From Acetobacteraceae bacterium (GTDB taxonomy: Bacteria > Pseudomonadota > Alphaproteobacteria > Acetobacterales > Acetobacteraceae), in contig PLSD01000048.1 of the NCBI GenBank assembly GCA_003164135.1, positions 181,598-245,597 of the forward strand: a stretch of DNA of 64,000 bases. Reading direction: 5' to 3'. The translations under genes were made by a program, and so were the position numbers. The notes beneath the pieces are model-generated. The model made no database searches. It was given only the letters and a program-made list of their open reading frames with translations, and was not told where the DNA came from. Each line of letters begins with the position of its first letter. Positions within the stretch are counted from its first letter, which is position 1. Shown here piece after piece: positions 17,174 to 26,135 of the stretch.

Positions 17174-18031
17174 TCACCCCATCCCCATGGCTGCCATGGT
17201 TGGTGGTTCGAGTTGCAGGATGAGCCCGGCGGCGAGGAATACGGCAATGCCGAGCATGATTTCCATGTGCACGCTGTGTAGTAATTGCGCGTGGGTGGCC
17301 GGCAGATTGGGTGTCAGGCGGGTGCGGTTGCGCGCCGCCAGGGCGACGAGTGCTGCCAGGAGCAGGATTTTGGCGCTGGCGGTGAGGCCGTAGGCTGAGG
17401 TGAACAGTGCGGCGGGGCGGCCGATGAGCAGCAGGAACTGGATGCTGGCGGTGATGACAAGCACCGCCACGCAGGCCATGCCGATGGGTGAGTAAGCACG
17501 CGCAACGGTTTGGGCGCTGGCTTCCGGAAGGCGTTTGAGCGCGATGTAGAGCGCCGGGAGCGTACCGAGCCAGGTGGCGGCGGCGAGCAGGTGCCCGATA
17601 GAGGTGGCGAGCAGAATATTGCCGATGGTGCCGCTCATGGCGCCGCCGTGGCCGAGCCACGATTCGGCCGCCACGGTTCCCAAGGCGATGAGCGTGGCAA
17701 CACGGTTCCAGCCGAACTGGAAGATGAGGGTGGCGAGTATCAGCGCGCCGGCGCGGGCGAGCAGAAGAATACCAAAGCGGGTATCCCGCGCGACGATGGG
17801 GATGGCGGCGGTGACGTCCGAAAAGCTCTGAGCGCTGGCAAAATCAGCGGTTTGCAGCAGGAACCAGCCCGCGCCGCCGAGCAGCGCCACGCCCAGGCTG
17901 ATCCAGGCCAAGCGCTTCAACCCCGGCAATTTTTGCCCGCGCAGCAGCGTGGCCGCGAGGAGGAAGGTGCCAAAACCGCCGAACGCGCCGGCAATATGCA
18001 GGCCGCGGCACAGCCCCCTGAGCAGCAACAT
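17174..18031 (-). CDS. copD: CopD family copper-resistance membrane protein
   Basis: Integral membrane protein of 285 residues with about eight hydrophobic segments and a C-terminal CopD domain (ATHAQLLHSVHMEIMLGIAVFL). Histidines near membrane ends (GLHIAGAFGG, ESWLGHGGAMSG, GHLLAAATWLG, HSVHME) are candidates for copper handling. In copper-resistant bacteria CopC in the periplasm and CopD in the inner membrane act together in copper uptake or homeostasis. It starts 2 bp after the copC stop, so the two form one operon. The stop is 29 bp from hairpin-element copy 2. Confidence 0.88.
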   Translation of the reverse strand: MLLLRGLCRGLHIAGAFGGFGTFLLAATLLRGQKLPGLKRLAWISLGVALLGGAGWFLLQTADFASAQSFSDVTAAIPIVARDTRFGILLLARAGALILATLIFQFGWNRVATLIALGTVAAESWLGHGGAMSGTIGNILLATSIGHLLAAATWLGTLPALYIALKRLPEASAQTVARAYSPIGMACVAVLVITASIQFLLLIGRPAALFTSAYGLTASAKILLLAALVALAARNRTRLTPNLPATHAQLLHSVHMEIMLGIAVFLAAGLILQLEPPTMAAMGMG

Positions 18032-18033
18032 GG

Positions 18034-18399
18034 TTAGCTGCCGACGGTGAAGGAGAAGCTGCCCTTGGTCTTGTGCGTATCGGCCGACAGCGCGTGCCAG
18101 GTAACGATGTATTTGCCCGGCGCGGTGATATGCAGCGGCACGGTCAGTTCGTCAGCATGGCCCGGCACCGGTTCGGGTTTGGCGGTTTGCACCGCATGGC
18201 CGGCGGAATCGGTGACCGTGACGGTGCAGAACGGTACGGCCAGATCCTCGGTATAGGTGAGCAGCAGGCTCGCGGGACGCTCGGCAACCGTGCTGCCGGG
18301 CACCGGGTTGGCGTGCTTGAGAAACGCATGCGCCCGCGCGGCGGACGCGGCGGCAGCAAGCAGACAGAGGCCAAGTGCCAGATTACGCGGAAACTTCAT
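18034..18399 (-). CDS. copC: CopC periplasmic copper-binding protein
   Basis: 121 residues. A 23-residue signal peptide (ending ASAARA) leaves His24 as the mature N-terminus, which is the amino-terminal copper ligand of CopC. The C-terminal block WHALSADTHKTKGSFSF supplies Asp107 and His109, the other Cu(II) ligands of the family. The methionine-rich Cu(I) loop of some CopC proteins is absent, so this is the single Cu(II)-site type. A 26-bp inverted repeat just upstream (18414-18439) is a possible operator. Confidence 0.93.
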   Translation of the reverse strand: MKFPRNLALGLCLLAAAASAARAHAFLKHANPVPGSTVAERPASLLLTYTEDLAVPFCTVTVTDSAGHAVQTAKPEPVPGHADELTVPLHITAPGKYIVTWHALSADTHKTKGSFSFTVGS

Positions 18400-18413
18400 G
18401 AGAGCACCTTTGC

Positions 18414-18439
18414 CTAGACGGAATGATGGTTCCTTCTAG
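18414..18439 (-). promoter_or_regulatory. Inverted repeat upstream of copCD, candidate operator
   Basis: On the minus strand CTAGAAGGAA and TTCCGTCTAG are separated by CCATCA; nine of ten positions pair. It lies 14 bp before the copC start, where a metal-responsive repressor or activator could bind. No regulator gene is nearby, so the binder is unknown. Confidence 0.4.
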
Positions 18440-18467
18440 ACCAAAGATTACCACGTAGCAAGGTTCT

Positions 18468-19025
18468 TTAGAACGCGTTCAAAATGCGTTTGACCACGCC
18501 CGGCTTCTGGTTGGAATCCTGCGGGGTGGCGCCGGTGGTCACTGGCTGGCCGAGGGATTCGTCCTGCTGCAAACGGCGCTGCTCACCGCTCGCGTTCACC
18601 GTCGGCGCGGGTACGGGGCCACTGCCGGTCAGCTTGGCGACAAAGCCGGGCGGCTTGCTGGCGATCAGCGCGTTCTGGTTGACCTGCGCGCGAATGTCGC
18701 CGCTTGGCGCCGGGCCGGCTTGTTGCAGCAATGCCTGCTCGCCAGGGCTCTGGCTGCTGGGGGCAGAGGACAGCGAGCTGGCGGCGTTGAGCGTGTCCTC
18801 ACCCTCCTGCGCCGCGTTCACCTGCTGCGGGCGCGGCTGGCCGGGGTTCGGTGGCGGCAGCACGCCCAATTCCGGCGGCAAGGAGAGCGGGGCCTGCGTG
18901 CCGACCTGGAAGGCATCGGGCGGATTGGCTTCCAGCCCGAAAGTCTTCTTCATGTTGTCGCTACAGCCGGACAGGACGATAGCGAGGGCGATGGCACAGG
19001 CGGCGGCGGGGATTTTCGTTTTCAT
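18468..19025 (-). CDS. DUF3035 lipoprotein
   Basis: Predicted lipoprotein of 185 residues (lipobox VLSGC, Cys21). The segment NPPDAFQVGTQAPLSLPPELGVLPPP is the DUF3035 signature, split here at residues 34-59; the rest is Gln/Pro/Ser-rich and probably disordered, ending KPGVVKRILNAF. The family is found in alphaproteobacteria downstream of lspA, as here (9 bp gap), and its function is unknown. It is the last gene of the ribF-ileS-lspA operon. Confidence 0.85.
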   Translation of the reverse strand: MKTKIPAAACAIALAIVLSGCSDNMKKTFGLEANPPDAFQVGTQAPLSLPPELGVLPPPNPGQPRPQQVNAAQEGEDTLNAASSLSSAPSSQSPGEQALLQQAGPAPSGDIRAQVNQNALIASKPPGFVAKLTGSGPVPAPTVNASGEQRRLQQDESLGQPVTTGATPQDSNQKPGVVKRILNAF

Positions 19026-19034
19026 GGCGTCTTC

Positions 19035-19526
19035 CTATCGCTGCGCGCCGTTTGGGGCAACTGGCTTGGGTTGTAACAGGCTTTCCAGCATCAGCACGGC
19101 AACGCCGCAGCATATGGCCGAGTCCCCGACGTTGAACACCCAGGGAAAGGCCACGGTGCCCAAATGGGCCTGCAAAAAGTCCACCACCGCGCCGTAGCGC
19201 AGCCGGTCCGCCACGTTGCCGATGGCGCCGCCGGCAATGGCTCCAACCGCGAGGCAGGTGATCCAGTTTTTGCTCCGCCAGAGCCAGATGAAGAGGGTGG
19301 CGATGACGATGCTGGCGACGGAAGCCAGCAGGATTTTCTCCCCCGCCCCGGCGAACATGCCAAAAGTGATGCCGTGGTTCCACACCAGCACAAGGTTGAG
19401 GATGGGCAGCAGGATGAGCATATGCCCGTCCTGCAGGTGTAAGCCGTGCAGCACCACATATTTACTCGCCTGGTCCGCGGCGAGCACCAGGGCGGCAAGG
19501 GCGAAACCGGCGATGCGTCTTCTCAT
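19035..19526 (-). CDS. lspA: Lipoprotein signal peptidase II
   Basis: Inner-membrane aspartyl protease that cleaves prolipoproteins; 163 residues with four membrane segments. The catalytic aspartates are Asp107 (GNVADRLRYG) and Asp135 (FNVGDSAIC). The DQASK motif is at Asp18. The usual FNxAD motif reads FNVGD here, an Ala-to-Gly change next to the catalytic residue. The start at 19526 overlaps the ileS stop (ATGA), which is preferred over an upstream extension to 19556. Lipoproteins in this window (DUF3035, MlaA, the TPR protein, the LptM-like and GGT-like proteins) would be its substrates. Confidence 0.96.
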   Translation of the reverse strand: MRRRIAGFALAALVLAADQASKYVVLHGLHLQDGHMLILLPILNLVLVWNHGITFGMFAGAGEKILLASVASIVIATLFIWLWRSKNWITCLAVGAIAGGAIGNVADRLRYGAVVDFLQAHLGTVAFPWVFNVGDSAICCGVAVLMLESLLQPKPVAPNGAQR

Positions 19527-22345
19527 GCGTCGACGGCTTCGCAGCAGCGGATGCACAGGGTGGGGTGGGTGGCGTTGGTGCCGACTTCTTCCAGAACTTT
19601 CCAGCAGCGTTCACATTTGGTGCCGGGAGCGATGGCGGGCAGCTCCATATTGTCATCAGAATTTTGCGCTTCCGGGGATAACTCGACCTTGGAAACGATG
19701 ACGACATCCGCCCATTCCGCGGCGGACAGGCCGAGCGCCCATTTGTTCGGCATGGTCAGTGCGATCTGCAACGACGAGCCTACCTTCTTCTCGCGCCGCA
19801 TCTGTTCGATCGCATTGGTGAAATTGGCGCGGACGGCGCGTATTTTATCCTGCCACTTCTCCGCCAGCTCATCATTGCGCCAGGAATCCGGGATCGCCGG
19901 AAATAGCGTGGTGTGGACTGAAGACTCCGCGCCGAAGCGCGTGGTCCAGGACTCTTCCGCCGTGAACGGCAGCGCCGGTGCCAGCCACGCGGTGAGGCAG
20001 CGGTGCAGCATGTCCAGCACGGTGCGGCAGGCGCGGCGCTTGGTGGCGTCGGGCTTGTCGCAATACAAAGAGTCCTTGCGGATATCAAAGTAGAACGCGG
20101 AGAGATCAGTGGCGCAGAAATGATGGATGGCCGGGTACACGCCGGTCCAGTCATGCGTGCGCACCGCGGTTTTAATTTTTTCGTTCAGCTCCCACAGCCG
20201 GTGCAGCAGGAATTTCTCCAGCTCGGGGAAGGCGCTTTCGGGGAGTTTTTCGGCCTCCGTGAAACCATCCAGCGAGCCGAGAATCCAGCGCAGCGTGTTG
20301 CGCAGGCGGCGGTATAGTTCCGCCTGCTGCTTGAGGATTTCCGGGCCGATGCGCAAATCCTCGGAGGTGTCCGAGTTCATCACCCACAGGCGCAAAATGT
20401 CCGCGCCGTATTTGTCGTTGACTTCCTGGGGTGCTGTCACGTTGCCGAGCGACTTCGACATTTTACGCCCCTGCTCATCGAGCACGAACCCATCCGTCAC
20501 CACCGCCTTGAACGGCGCCACGCCGCGCGTGCCGACAGATTCCAGCAGCGAGGCCTGGAACCAGCCGCGATGCTGGTCGGAGCCTTCGAGGTAGATATCC
20601 GCTGGCGTCGGCAGCCCGCGCGCTTCCAGCACAAACGCGTGCGTGGAGCCGGATTCAAACCAGACGTCGACGACGTCGAACACCTGCTCGTAATCCTCGG
20701 CCTTATATTTGTCCCCGAGAAAATCCTGCGCCGGGCGCGCGTACCAGGCGTCGGCACTCTCCACCGCGAAAATTTCCACAATACGGGCCATCACTTCGGC
20801 ATCGCGCAACGGCTCATGCGTGGTTTTATCAACGAAAATGGCGATCGGCACGCCCCAGGCACGCTGGCGCGAAATGCACCAGTCGGGGCGCGATTCCACC
20901 ATGGAGCGGATGCGGTTGCGCCCGATCTCCGGCACGAATTGCGTGGTGTCGATGGCGGCCAGCGCCTTTTCGCGGATTTTGTCCTCGCCATCCATGCGGA
21001 TAAACCAGTTCGGCGTGGCGCGATAAATCAGCGGGGCTTTCGAGCGCCAGCTATGCGGGTAGGAGTGCATGAACTCGTTACGCTGCAACAGCGTACCGGC
21101 CGCCTGCAAAGCGTTACAGACAGGATCAGCGGCTTTGTACACATGTACACCCGCGAACAACGGCACGGCGGGGTAGTATGTGCCATCACCCGCCACCGTG
21201 TCCGGCACGGCGATGTTATGCGCGCGGCAGAGGAAGAAATCGTCCTCGCCATGGCCCGGGGCCATGTGCACGATGCCGGTGCCAGCTTCCATGGTGACGA
21301 ACTCGCCGAGCATCAGCGGCACGGTGAAATCATACCCCGCATCGGCGCTGTGCAGCGGGTGTTTGAACAACTGCCCTTCCAGGTCGCGCCCCTGGAATTT
21401 CCGCAACACGGTGTGCGCGGTGATGCCGGTTTTGGCCGCAAAATCCTCAAACAAGCCTTCCGAGACGATCAGCTTTTCGCCAACAACCGCAGCGCTGCCA
21501 TCGGTGATGCCGTCAACCCGCAGCAGGATGTATTCAAGCTCATGCCCCACCGCCAGGCCGCGGTTACCGGGGATGGTCCAGGGCGTCGTGGTCCAGATGA
21601 CGATGGCGCAACCGGCCAGATCCGCGACTTCGCCCGGCGTGCCACGCACGATGGTTTCCGCGATTGGGAACCGGACATAAATCGCCGTGTCTTTTTTGTC
21701 GTAATACTCAACCTCGGCCTCGGCGAGCGCGGTTTTTTCCACCGGGCTCCACATCACCGGGCGTAGGCCGCGATACAGCGCGCCATTCAGTAAAAATTTG
21801 CCGATCTCGCCCGCGATGCAGGCTTCCGAGGCAAAATCCATGGTGGCGTAACGGTTTTCCCAATCGCCCGCCACGCCGAGGCGTTTGAATTCCGCCGCCT
21901 GCACGTCCAGCCAATGCTGCGCGTAGTCCCGGCATTCCTTGCGGAACTCCAGCACCGGCACCTCGTCCTTGTTCTTTTTCTGCGCGCGGTATTTTTCCTC
22001 GACCTTCCACTCGATCGGCAGGCCGTGGCAGTCCCAGCCGGGGATGTAGTTGGCGTCCTTGCCGGACATCTGCTGCGCGCGGTTGATGACGTCCTTATGA
22101 ATCTTGTTCAGCGCATGGCCGATGTGCAGGTTGCCGTTGGCGTACGGAGGGCCGTCGTGCAGGATAAAGGGCAGACGCCCCTGCCCCGCCGCGCGCAGTT
22201 TTTCCCACAGGCGCATCTCCTCCCAACGGCGCAGCATCTCCGGCTCGCGGGTTGGCAGGTCGCCGCGCATCGGGAATTCCGTGCGCGGCAGGAATACGGT
22301 GGCTTTGTAGTCGGTCTTTGCTTCGGTCATGGGGGCTTCGGTCAT
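19523..22345 (-). CDS. ileS: Isoleucyl-tRNA synthetase
   Basis: Class I aminoacyl-tRNA synthetase of 940 residues. HIGH-type motif HIGH at 74-77 (NLHIGHALNK), class-defining KMSKS (GRKMSKSLGN), the editing CP1 domain with WTTTPWTIPGNRGLAVG, and a C-terminal zinc site CERCWK...CIRCCEA are all present. The first ATG (22345) overlaps the ribF stop (ATGA). A second in-frame ATG five codons on arises from a local duplication (MTEAPMTEAK), so either may initiate. Operon order ribF-ileS-lspA is conserved in many proteobacteria. Confidence 0.98.
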   Translation of the reverse strand: MTEAPMTEAKTDYKATVFLPRTEFPMRGDLPTREPEMLRRWEEMRLWEKLRAAGQGRLPFILHDGPPYANGNLHIGHALNKIHKDVINRAQQMSGKDANYIPGWDCHGLPIEWKVEEKYRAQKKNKDEVPVLEFRKECRDYAQHWLDVQAAEFKRLGVAGDWENRYATMDFASEACIAGEIGKFLLNGALYRGLRPVMWSPVEKTALAEAEVEYYDKKDTAIYVRFPIAETIVRGTPGEVADLAGCAIVIWTTTPWTIPGNRGLAVGHELEYILLRVDGITDGSAAVVGEKLIVSEGLFEDFAAKTGITAHTVLRKFQGRDLEGQLFKHPLHSADAGYDFTVPLMLGEFVTMEAGTGIVHMAPGHGEDDFFLCRAHNIAVPDTVAGDGTYYPAVPLFAGVHVYKAADPVCNALQAAGTLLQRNEFMHSYPHSWRSKAPLIYRATPNWFIRMDGEDKIREKALAAIDTTQFVPEIGRNRIRSMVESRPDWCISRQRAWGVPIAIFVDKTTHEPLRDAEVMARIVEIFAVESADAWYARPAQDFLGDKYKAEDYEQVFDVVDVWFESGSTHAFVLEARGLPTPADIYLEGSDQHRGWFQASLLESVGTRGVAPFKAVVTDGFVLDEQGRKMSKSLGNVTAPQEVNDKYGADILRLWVMNSDTSEDLRIGPEILKQQAELYRRLRNTLRWILGSLDGFTEAEKLPESAFPELEKFLLHRLWELNEKIKTAVRTHDWTGVYPAIHHFCATDLSAFYFDIRKDSLYCDKPDATKRRACRTVLDMLHRCLTAWLAPALPFTAEESWTTRFGAESSVHTTLFPAIPDSWRNDELAEKWQDKIRAVRANFTNAIEQMRREKKVGSSLQIALTMPNKWALGLSAAEWADVVIVSKVELSPEAQNSDDNMELPAIAPGTKCERCWKVLEEVGTNATHPTLCIRCCEAVDA

Positions 22346-23292
22346 GGGGTGAGGGGTTTGGCCGGATTTTGGTCCCTGTCAAGCATGGCCCGCGCCTGCG
22401 CCGCATCCAGCGCGATCTGCGCCTTCAACACCTCGAAACTGGGGAATTTCTGCTCCTCGCGCAAAAAATGATGCAGCGCCACGGTCAGCTCCTGGCCGTA
22501 GATGTCCCCGGCGAAGTCGAACAGATGTACTTCCAGCCGCGATTCCGTGCCGCCCACGGTGGGGCGCTGGCCGATATTGGCGACACCGTTCACCTCATCA
22601 CCCGCCGGCAGCCGCACGGTCACGGCATATACGCCGCGCGCGGGCTCCAAATGGCGGCCGAGCGGGATGTTGGCGGTGGGGAAGCCGATGGTGCGGCCGC
22701 GCGCGTCGCCGTGGCAAACCTCGCCGCGAATCGTGTAGGGGCGGCCGAGCAGCAAAGCGGCACGCTCGGGGTAGCCGTCCTGCAGCAGGCGGCGGATGCG
22801 GCTGGAGGAAATCAGCCCCTGCCCATCGCTCACCGGCGGCACAATGGTCAGCCCCATGCCAAAAGCCTCGGCCTGGCGTGCCAGCAGCGCCACATCGCCG
22901 CCGCGCCGGTGGCCGAAGGCGAAATCCCCGCCGCAGGCCAGATGCACGGCACCCAGGCCTTCGTGCAGCACCTCCTGGCAGAACTGCCCGGCGGTGAGGT
23001 GGGAGAATTCCGCGTTGAACGGCAGCTCGTACAGCGCGGTGACACCCAAGACGGCCAGTGCATCAGCGCGGTCACGCGATAATGTGAGGCGGAACGGCGG
23101 GTCCTGCGGGCGGAAGTATTCGCGCGGGTGCGGCTCGAAGGTGAGCACCGCCAGCGGCGCGTCCGGCCGGGCCACGTGCGCGGCGCGCAGCACCTCTACG
23201 TGGCCGAGGTGCACGCCGTCAAAATTGCCCAGGGCCACGCAGGCTCGTTTTGCGGTGGCGGGCAGGTTCCGCCAGTCCTTGAAAATCTTCAT
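22342..23292 (-). CDS. ribF: Bifunctional riboflavin kinase/FAD synthetase
   Basis: Converts riboflavin to FMN and then FAD; 316 residues. The adenylyltransferase domain has GNFDGVHLGH and the ISSSRIRRLL motif; the C-terminal flavokinase domain has GRTIGFPTANI and GVANIGQRPT. The start at 23292 (MKIFKDWRNLPA) matches the family N-terminus; a further ATG at 23322 would add ten residues. First gene of the ribF-ileS-lspA-DUF3035 operon and divergent from the DUF2125 gene, with 87 bp between starts. Confidence 0.96.
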   Translation of the reverse strand: MKIFKDWRNLPATAKRACVALGNFDGVHLGHVEVLRAAHVARPDAPLAVLTFEPHPREYFRPQDPPFRLTLSRDRADALAVLGVTALYELPFNAEFSHLTAGQFCQEVLHEGLGAVHLACGGDFAFGHRRGGDVALLARQAEAFGMGLTIVPPVSDGQGLISSSRIRRLLQDGYPERAALLLGRPYTIRGEVCHGDARGRTIGFPTANIPLGRHLEPARGVYAVTVRLPAGDEVNGVANIGQRPTVGGTESRLEVHLFDFAGDIYGQELTVALHHFLREEQKFPSFEVLKAQIALDAAQARAMLDRDQNPAKPLTP

Positions 23293-23379
23293 GGCCCTGC
23301 AAAAGCCCCAACGCTTGGCCAATGGTCAAGTGTGGGGCAGTATGGGGGCATAAATATAGCCTTGAACGGAGTCTGGCCC

Positions 23380-24657
23380 ATGCGATTCATCCTCAGAGTT
23401 ATGGGCCTTGCCGTGGCGGTCCTGGCGGTTATCTGGCTCGGGCTGTGGTGGTGGGCGGAAAACCAGATGCAGGCCGGCTTTGCCAACTGGGTTACGCGCA
23501 TGCAGAACCAGGGCGACATGACGGTAAGCTACGGCCGCATGAACCGTGGCTACTCGCCGCTCGCGGCCAGCGTGACGCTCACCAACGTGCTGATCACCGT
23601 GCAACCGGACCCGGACCGGCCGCCGGTCGCGGTTAACCTGCCGAGTCTCGGCATGGAGATCGACGCCGCCGACCCCGGCGTACTGCGCTACAACCTGCCG
23701 CGGCAGATCAACATCAACACCCCGCGCGCCACGCTCGTGGTTACCTTCGGCAGCATCGCCCTGAGCCAGCAGATCGACATGGACGCCCTGGCGAAAAAGG
23801 AAATCGACCCGTTCAAGGCCTCCGACGCTTCCGCCAGCAATATCAACATCCTGGCCAGCGGCGGCAGCCTGCTGCTGCTGCATATTGACAGTTCCGACGG
23901 CCACGCCACCTTCAACCGGAACGCCGGGGCTACCGATACGGCTTTCGGCATAACCCAGAGTTTCAAGGGCATGGCGCTCTCACCGTTGCTCACGCGCCTG
24001 GGCTCGGTGCCCTTCGGCGGCGGCATTACGGAGCTGGGGCTGAACGTAAACGTCACCGGCCCGGTGCCGGACAACTGGGAGGCGCTGGTGCGCCAGTTCA
24101 ACGCCATTCCGGTTGAGGACAAAGCCGGGCGCGCCAAGCTTGTGTTGCAGACGGTGCAGGGCTGGGCGGCCCAAGGCGGCAGCGCCAATGGGGACCTGAA
24201 ACTGGTGATCGGGCCGAGCACGCTCAACGCCAGCGGCAACGTGAAGTTTGACACCAAGGCGCAGCCATCGGGCACCGCGGATGTCACCGCCGACCATCTG
24301 GACGCTTTCTCGGGCGCCATCACCACCGCCTATCCGCGGACGCAGGACAAAATCAGCGCCCTCCAGGCGCAGCTCTCCCCGTATCTCACCAGCAGCGACG
24401 CCAGCGGGCAGACGTTGGGCGTGCATGTGGTTTACGGCGCGGGCACGGTGAATGTTAACGGCAAAAAGGTCTCGGACCTGACGCCGGTTGACTGGGATGC
24501 GCTGGAAAACCCGCAAGCGCCCACGCCGCAAGCACCGGGAGACGGCTCCGGCGCGGCAGTGCCAGCGGAACCGGCAACGCCAACCACGCCTTCCGCGCCT
24601 AGGACGCCCGCGGCGCCCGCAACGCCAGTAACACCCGCGACGCCCACAACGCCTTAA
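23380..24657 (+). CDS. DUF2125 family envelope protein
   Basis: A 425-residue protein with one N-terminal membrane anchor (VMGLAVAVLAVIWLGLWWW) and a large periplasmic part. The stretches YGRMNRGYSPLAASVTLTNV, LPSLGMEIDAADPG and FGSIALSQQIDMDAL belong to DUF2125, an alphaproteobacterial family reminiscent of AsmA-like beta-rich proteins. The last 50 residues are a Pro/Thr/Ala repeat (ATPTTPSAPRTPAAPATP), low-complexity and probably a flexible wall-proximal spacer. ATG at 23380 has GGAG upstream. It is convergent with thiX, their stop codons overlapping by a few bases. Confidence 0.82.
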   Translation: MRFILRVMGLAVAVLAVIWLGLWWWAENQMQAGFANWVTRMQNQGDMTVSYGRMNRGYSPLAASVTLTNVLITVQPDPDRPPVAVNLPSLGMEIDAADPGVLRYNLPRQININTPRATLVVTFGSIALSQQIDMDALAKKEIDPFKASDASASNINILASGGSLLLLHIDSSDGHATFNRNAGATDTAFGITQSFKGMALSPLLTRLGSVPFGGGITELGLNVNVTGPVPDNWEALVRQFNAIPVEDKAGRAKLVLQTVQGWAAQGGSANGDLKLVIGPSTLNASGNVKFDTKAQPSGTADVTADHLDAFSGAITTAYPRTQDKISALQAQLSPYLTSSDASGQTLGVHVVYGAGTVNVNGKKVSDLTPVDWDALENPQAPTPQAPGDGSGAAVPAEPATPTTPSAPRTPAAPATPVTPATPTTP

Positions 24658-25403
24658 CCGCCGGTGCTATCGGGCGCCCAATATAGCAACCGGCGCAATA
24701 CGCGGTCCACCAGCACGTAAAGCGCGATGGTAAGGACGGCCAGGATGAACAGCGCCGCGAACATCAAATCCGTCTGGATGCGCGCGTTGGCATTGAGCAT
24801 GACATAGCCGAGGCCGGAGGACGCCCCGGCCCATTCGCCGATAATGGCGCCAATGGGGGCGATGGCGGTGGCCACCCGCAGGCCGGAGGCAAAGGCCGGT
24901 AGTGCTGCGGGCAGGCGGATGTGGCGCAGTACCGCCCATGGCGAGGCATTCATGGTGCGTGCCAAATCCAGCCAGCCGGGCGGCGTGCGGCGCAGGCCGT
25001 CGGCGAAATTGGCGGTGACGGGGAAGAAGATAACCAGCATGGCCATGAGTATTTTCGCCGTCATGCCAAAGCCGAACCACAGCACCATCAGTGGTGCCAG
25101 CGCGAATACCGGGATGGCCTGGCTGACCACCAGCACCGGCATGAGCCAGCGTTGCAGCACCGGGGAAAACACGATGCCCAGCGCCGCGATGCCGCCCAGC
25201 AGCGTGCCGCAGAGCAGGCCGAGCAGGATTTCCGCCAGCGTGACCAGCGTATTGCTGAACAGCAGGCCGCGCTGCGTCCATAGTGCCACGGCAACATCGC
25301 CCGGAGGCGGCAGCATGAACGGCGGCACGGAGGAGTAGCGCGCTACCAGCCACCACAAACCGAGAAACACCACAAACGTCGTGGCGGGGCGCAGTCCCTT
25401 CAT
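24654..25403 (-). CDS. thiX: ABC transporter permease, thiamine-precursor (ThiX-like)
   Basis: Inner-membrane permease of the NitT/TauT-HMP type, 249 residues and about six membrane segments. The EAA loop, which contacts the ATPase, reads WLDLARTMNASPWAVLRHI followed by PAALPAFASGLRVATAIAPIGAI. It begins in the stop of the ATPase gene (ATGA) and belongs to the three-gene transporter under the TPP riboswitch at 27100. The riboswitch makes a thiamine-pyrimidine precursor the likely cargo rather than nitrate or taurine; the exact compound is not determined by sequence. Confidence 0.88.
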   Translation of the reverse strand: MKGLRPATTFVVFLGLWWLVARYSSVPPFMLPPPGDVAVALWTQRGLLFSNTLVTLAEILLGLLCGTLLGGIAALGIVFSPVLQRWLMPVLVVSQAIPVFALAPLMVLWFGFGMTAKILMAMLVIFFPVTANFADGLRRTPPGWLDLARTMNASPWAVLRHIRLPAALPAFASGLRVATAIAPIGAIIGEWAGASSGLGYVMLNANARIQTDLMFAALFILAVLTIALYVLVDRVLRRLLYWAPDSTGG

Positions 25404-26134
25404 GGCGCGGCCATGCCGGTGAGAGTGCGCATCAGCGCCCCTTGCGTTTGCAGGAGGGCAATATCGTCCGCCGCACGGGGCGGCGGGCCGGGCACATGCA
25501 GCGGCTCACCCAGCCGCGCCGGGGTGCCGGCGAGCACAAACAGCGCGTGGCCGAGGCGGCAGGCTTCCAGCGGGTCGTGCGTAATCAACAGCACGGTGCG
25601 CCCGGCCAGCAATTCCGCTGCCAGATTCTGGATTTTTAGCCGCGTGATACTGTCCAGCGCGGAAAACGGCTCGTCCATCAGCACGATCGGACGATCCTCA
25701 TACAACGTGCGGGCCAGCGCCACCCGCTGGCGCATGCCGCCGGAGAGCGTTCCCGGTAAGGCATTTGCTTGCGCCGCCAGGCCGACGCGCTCCAGCAGAT
25801 GCAGCGCGCGAGCCGGCTCCGCTTTTTGCCCGCGCATGGTGGCGCCGAGCATGACGTTGCGCAGCGCGCTGGCCCAGGGGAGCAGAAAATCCTGCTGCGC
25901 CATGTAGGCAATGCGGCCCGCCAAGGGCGCGCCATCGGTTGCTTCCACGCGCCCGGTGGCGGGAGCTTCCAGCCCGGCGATGATGCGCAGCAGCGTGGTT
26001 TTCCCCACGCCGCTTGGCCCCAGCAGCGCCGTGGTTTTTCGCGCCGCGATCTCCAAGTTGAGCCCCTCGAAAACCGTCACCCCGGCGTAGTGCAGGGCGA
26101 GGTTTTCGACCAGGATACCGGGAGGCGTGTCCAC
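25400..26134 (-). CDS. thiZ: ABC transporter ATP-binding protein, thiamine-precursor (ThiZ-like)
   Basis: Cytoplasmic ATPase of 244 residues. Walker A LGPSGVGKTTLLR, Q-loop YMAQQDFLLPW, ABC signature LSGGMRQRVALARTL, Walker B VLMDEPFSALD and the switch histidine ITHDPLEA are all intact. The start is a GTG at 26134, one base after the thiY stop, so it relies on coupling or on GGAGAT within the thiY end. Resembles the SsuB/TauB/ThiZ group; the riboswitch upstream of thiY decides in favour of thiamine-precursor import. Confidence 0.9.
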   Translation of the reverse strand: MDTPPGILVENLALHYAGVTVFEGLNLEIAARKTTALLGPSGVGKTTLLRIIAGLEAPATGRVEATDGAPLAGRIAYMAQQDFLLPWASALRNVMLGATMRGQKAEPARALHLLERVGLAAQANALPGTLSGGMRQRVALARTLYEDRPIVLMDEPFSALDSITRLKIQNLAAELLAGRTVLLITHDPLEACRLGHALFVLAGTPARLGEPLHVPGPPPRAADDIALLQTQGALMRTLTGMAAP

Positions 26135-26135
26135 C

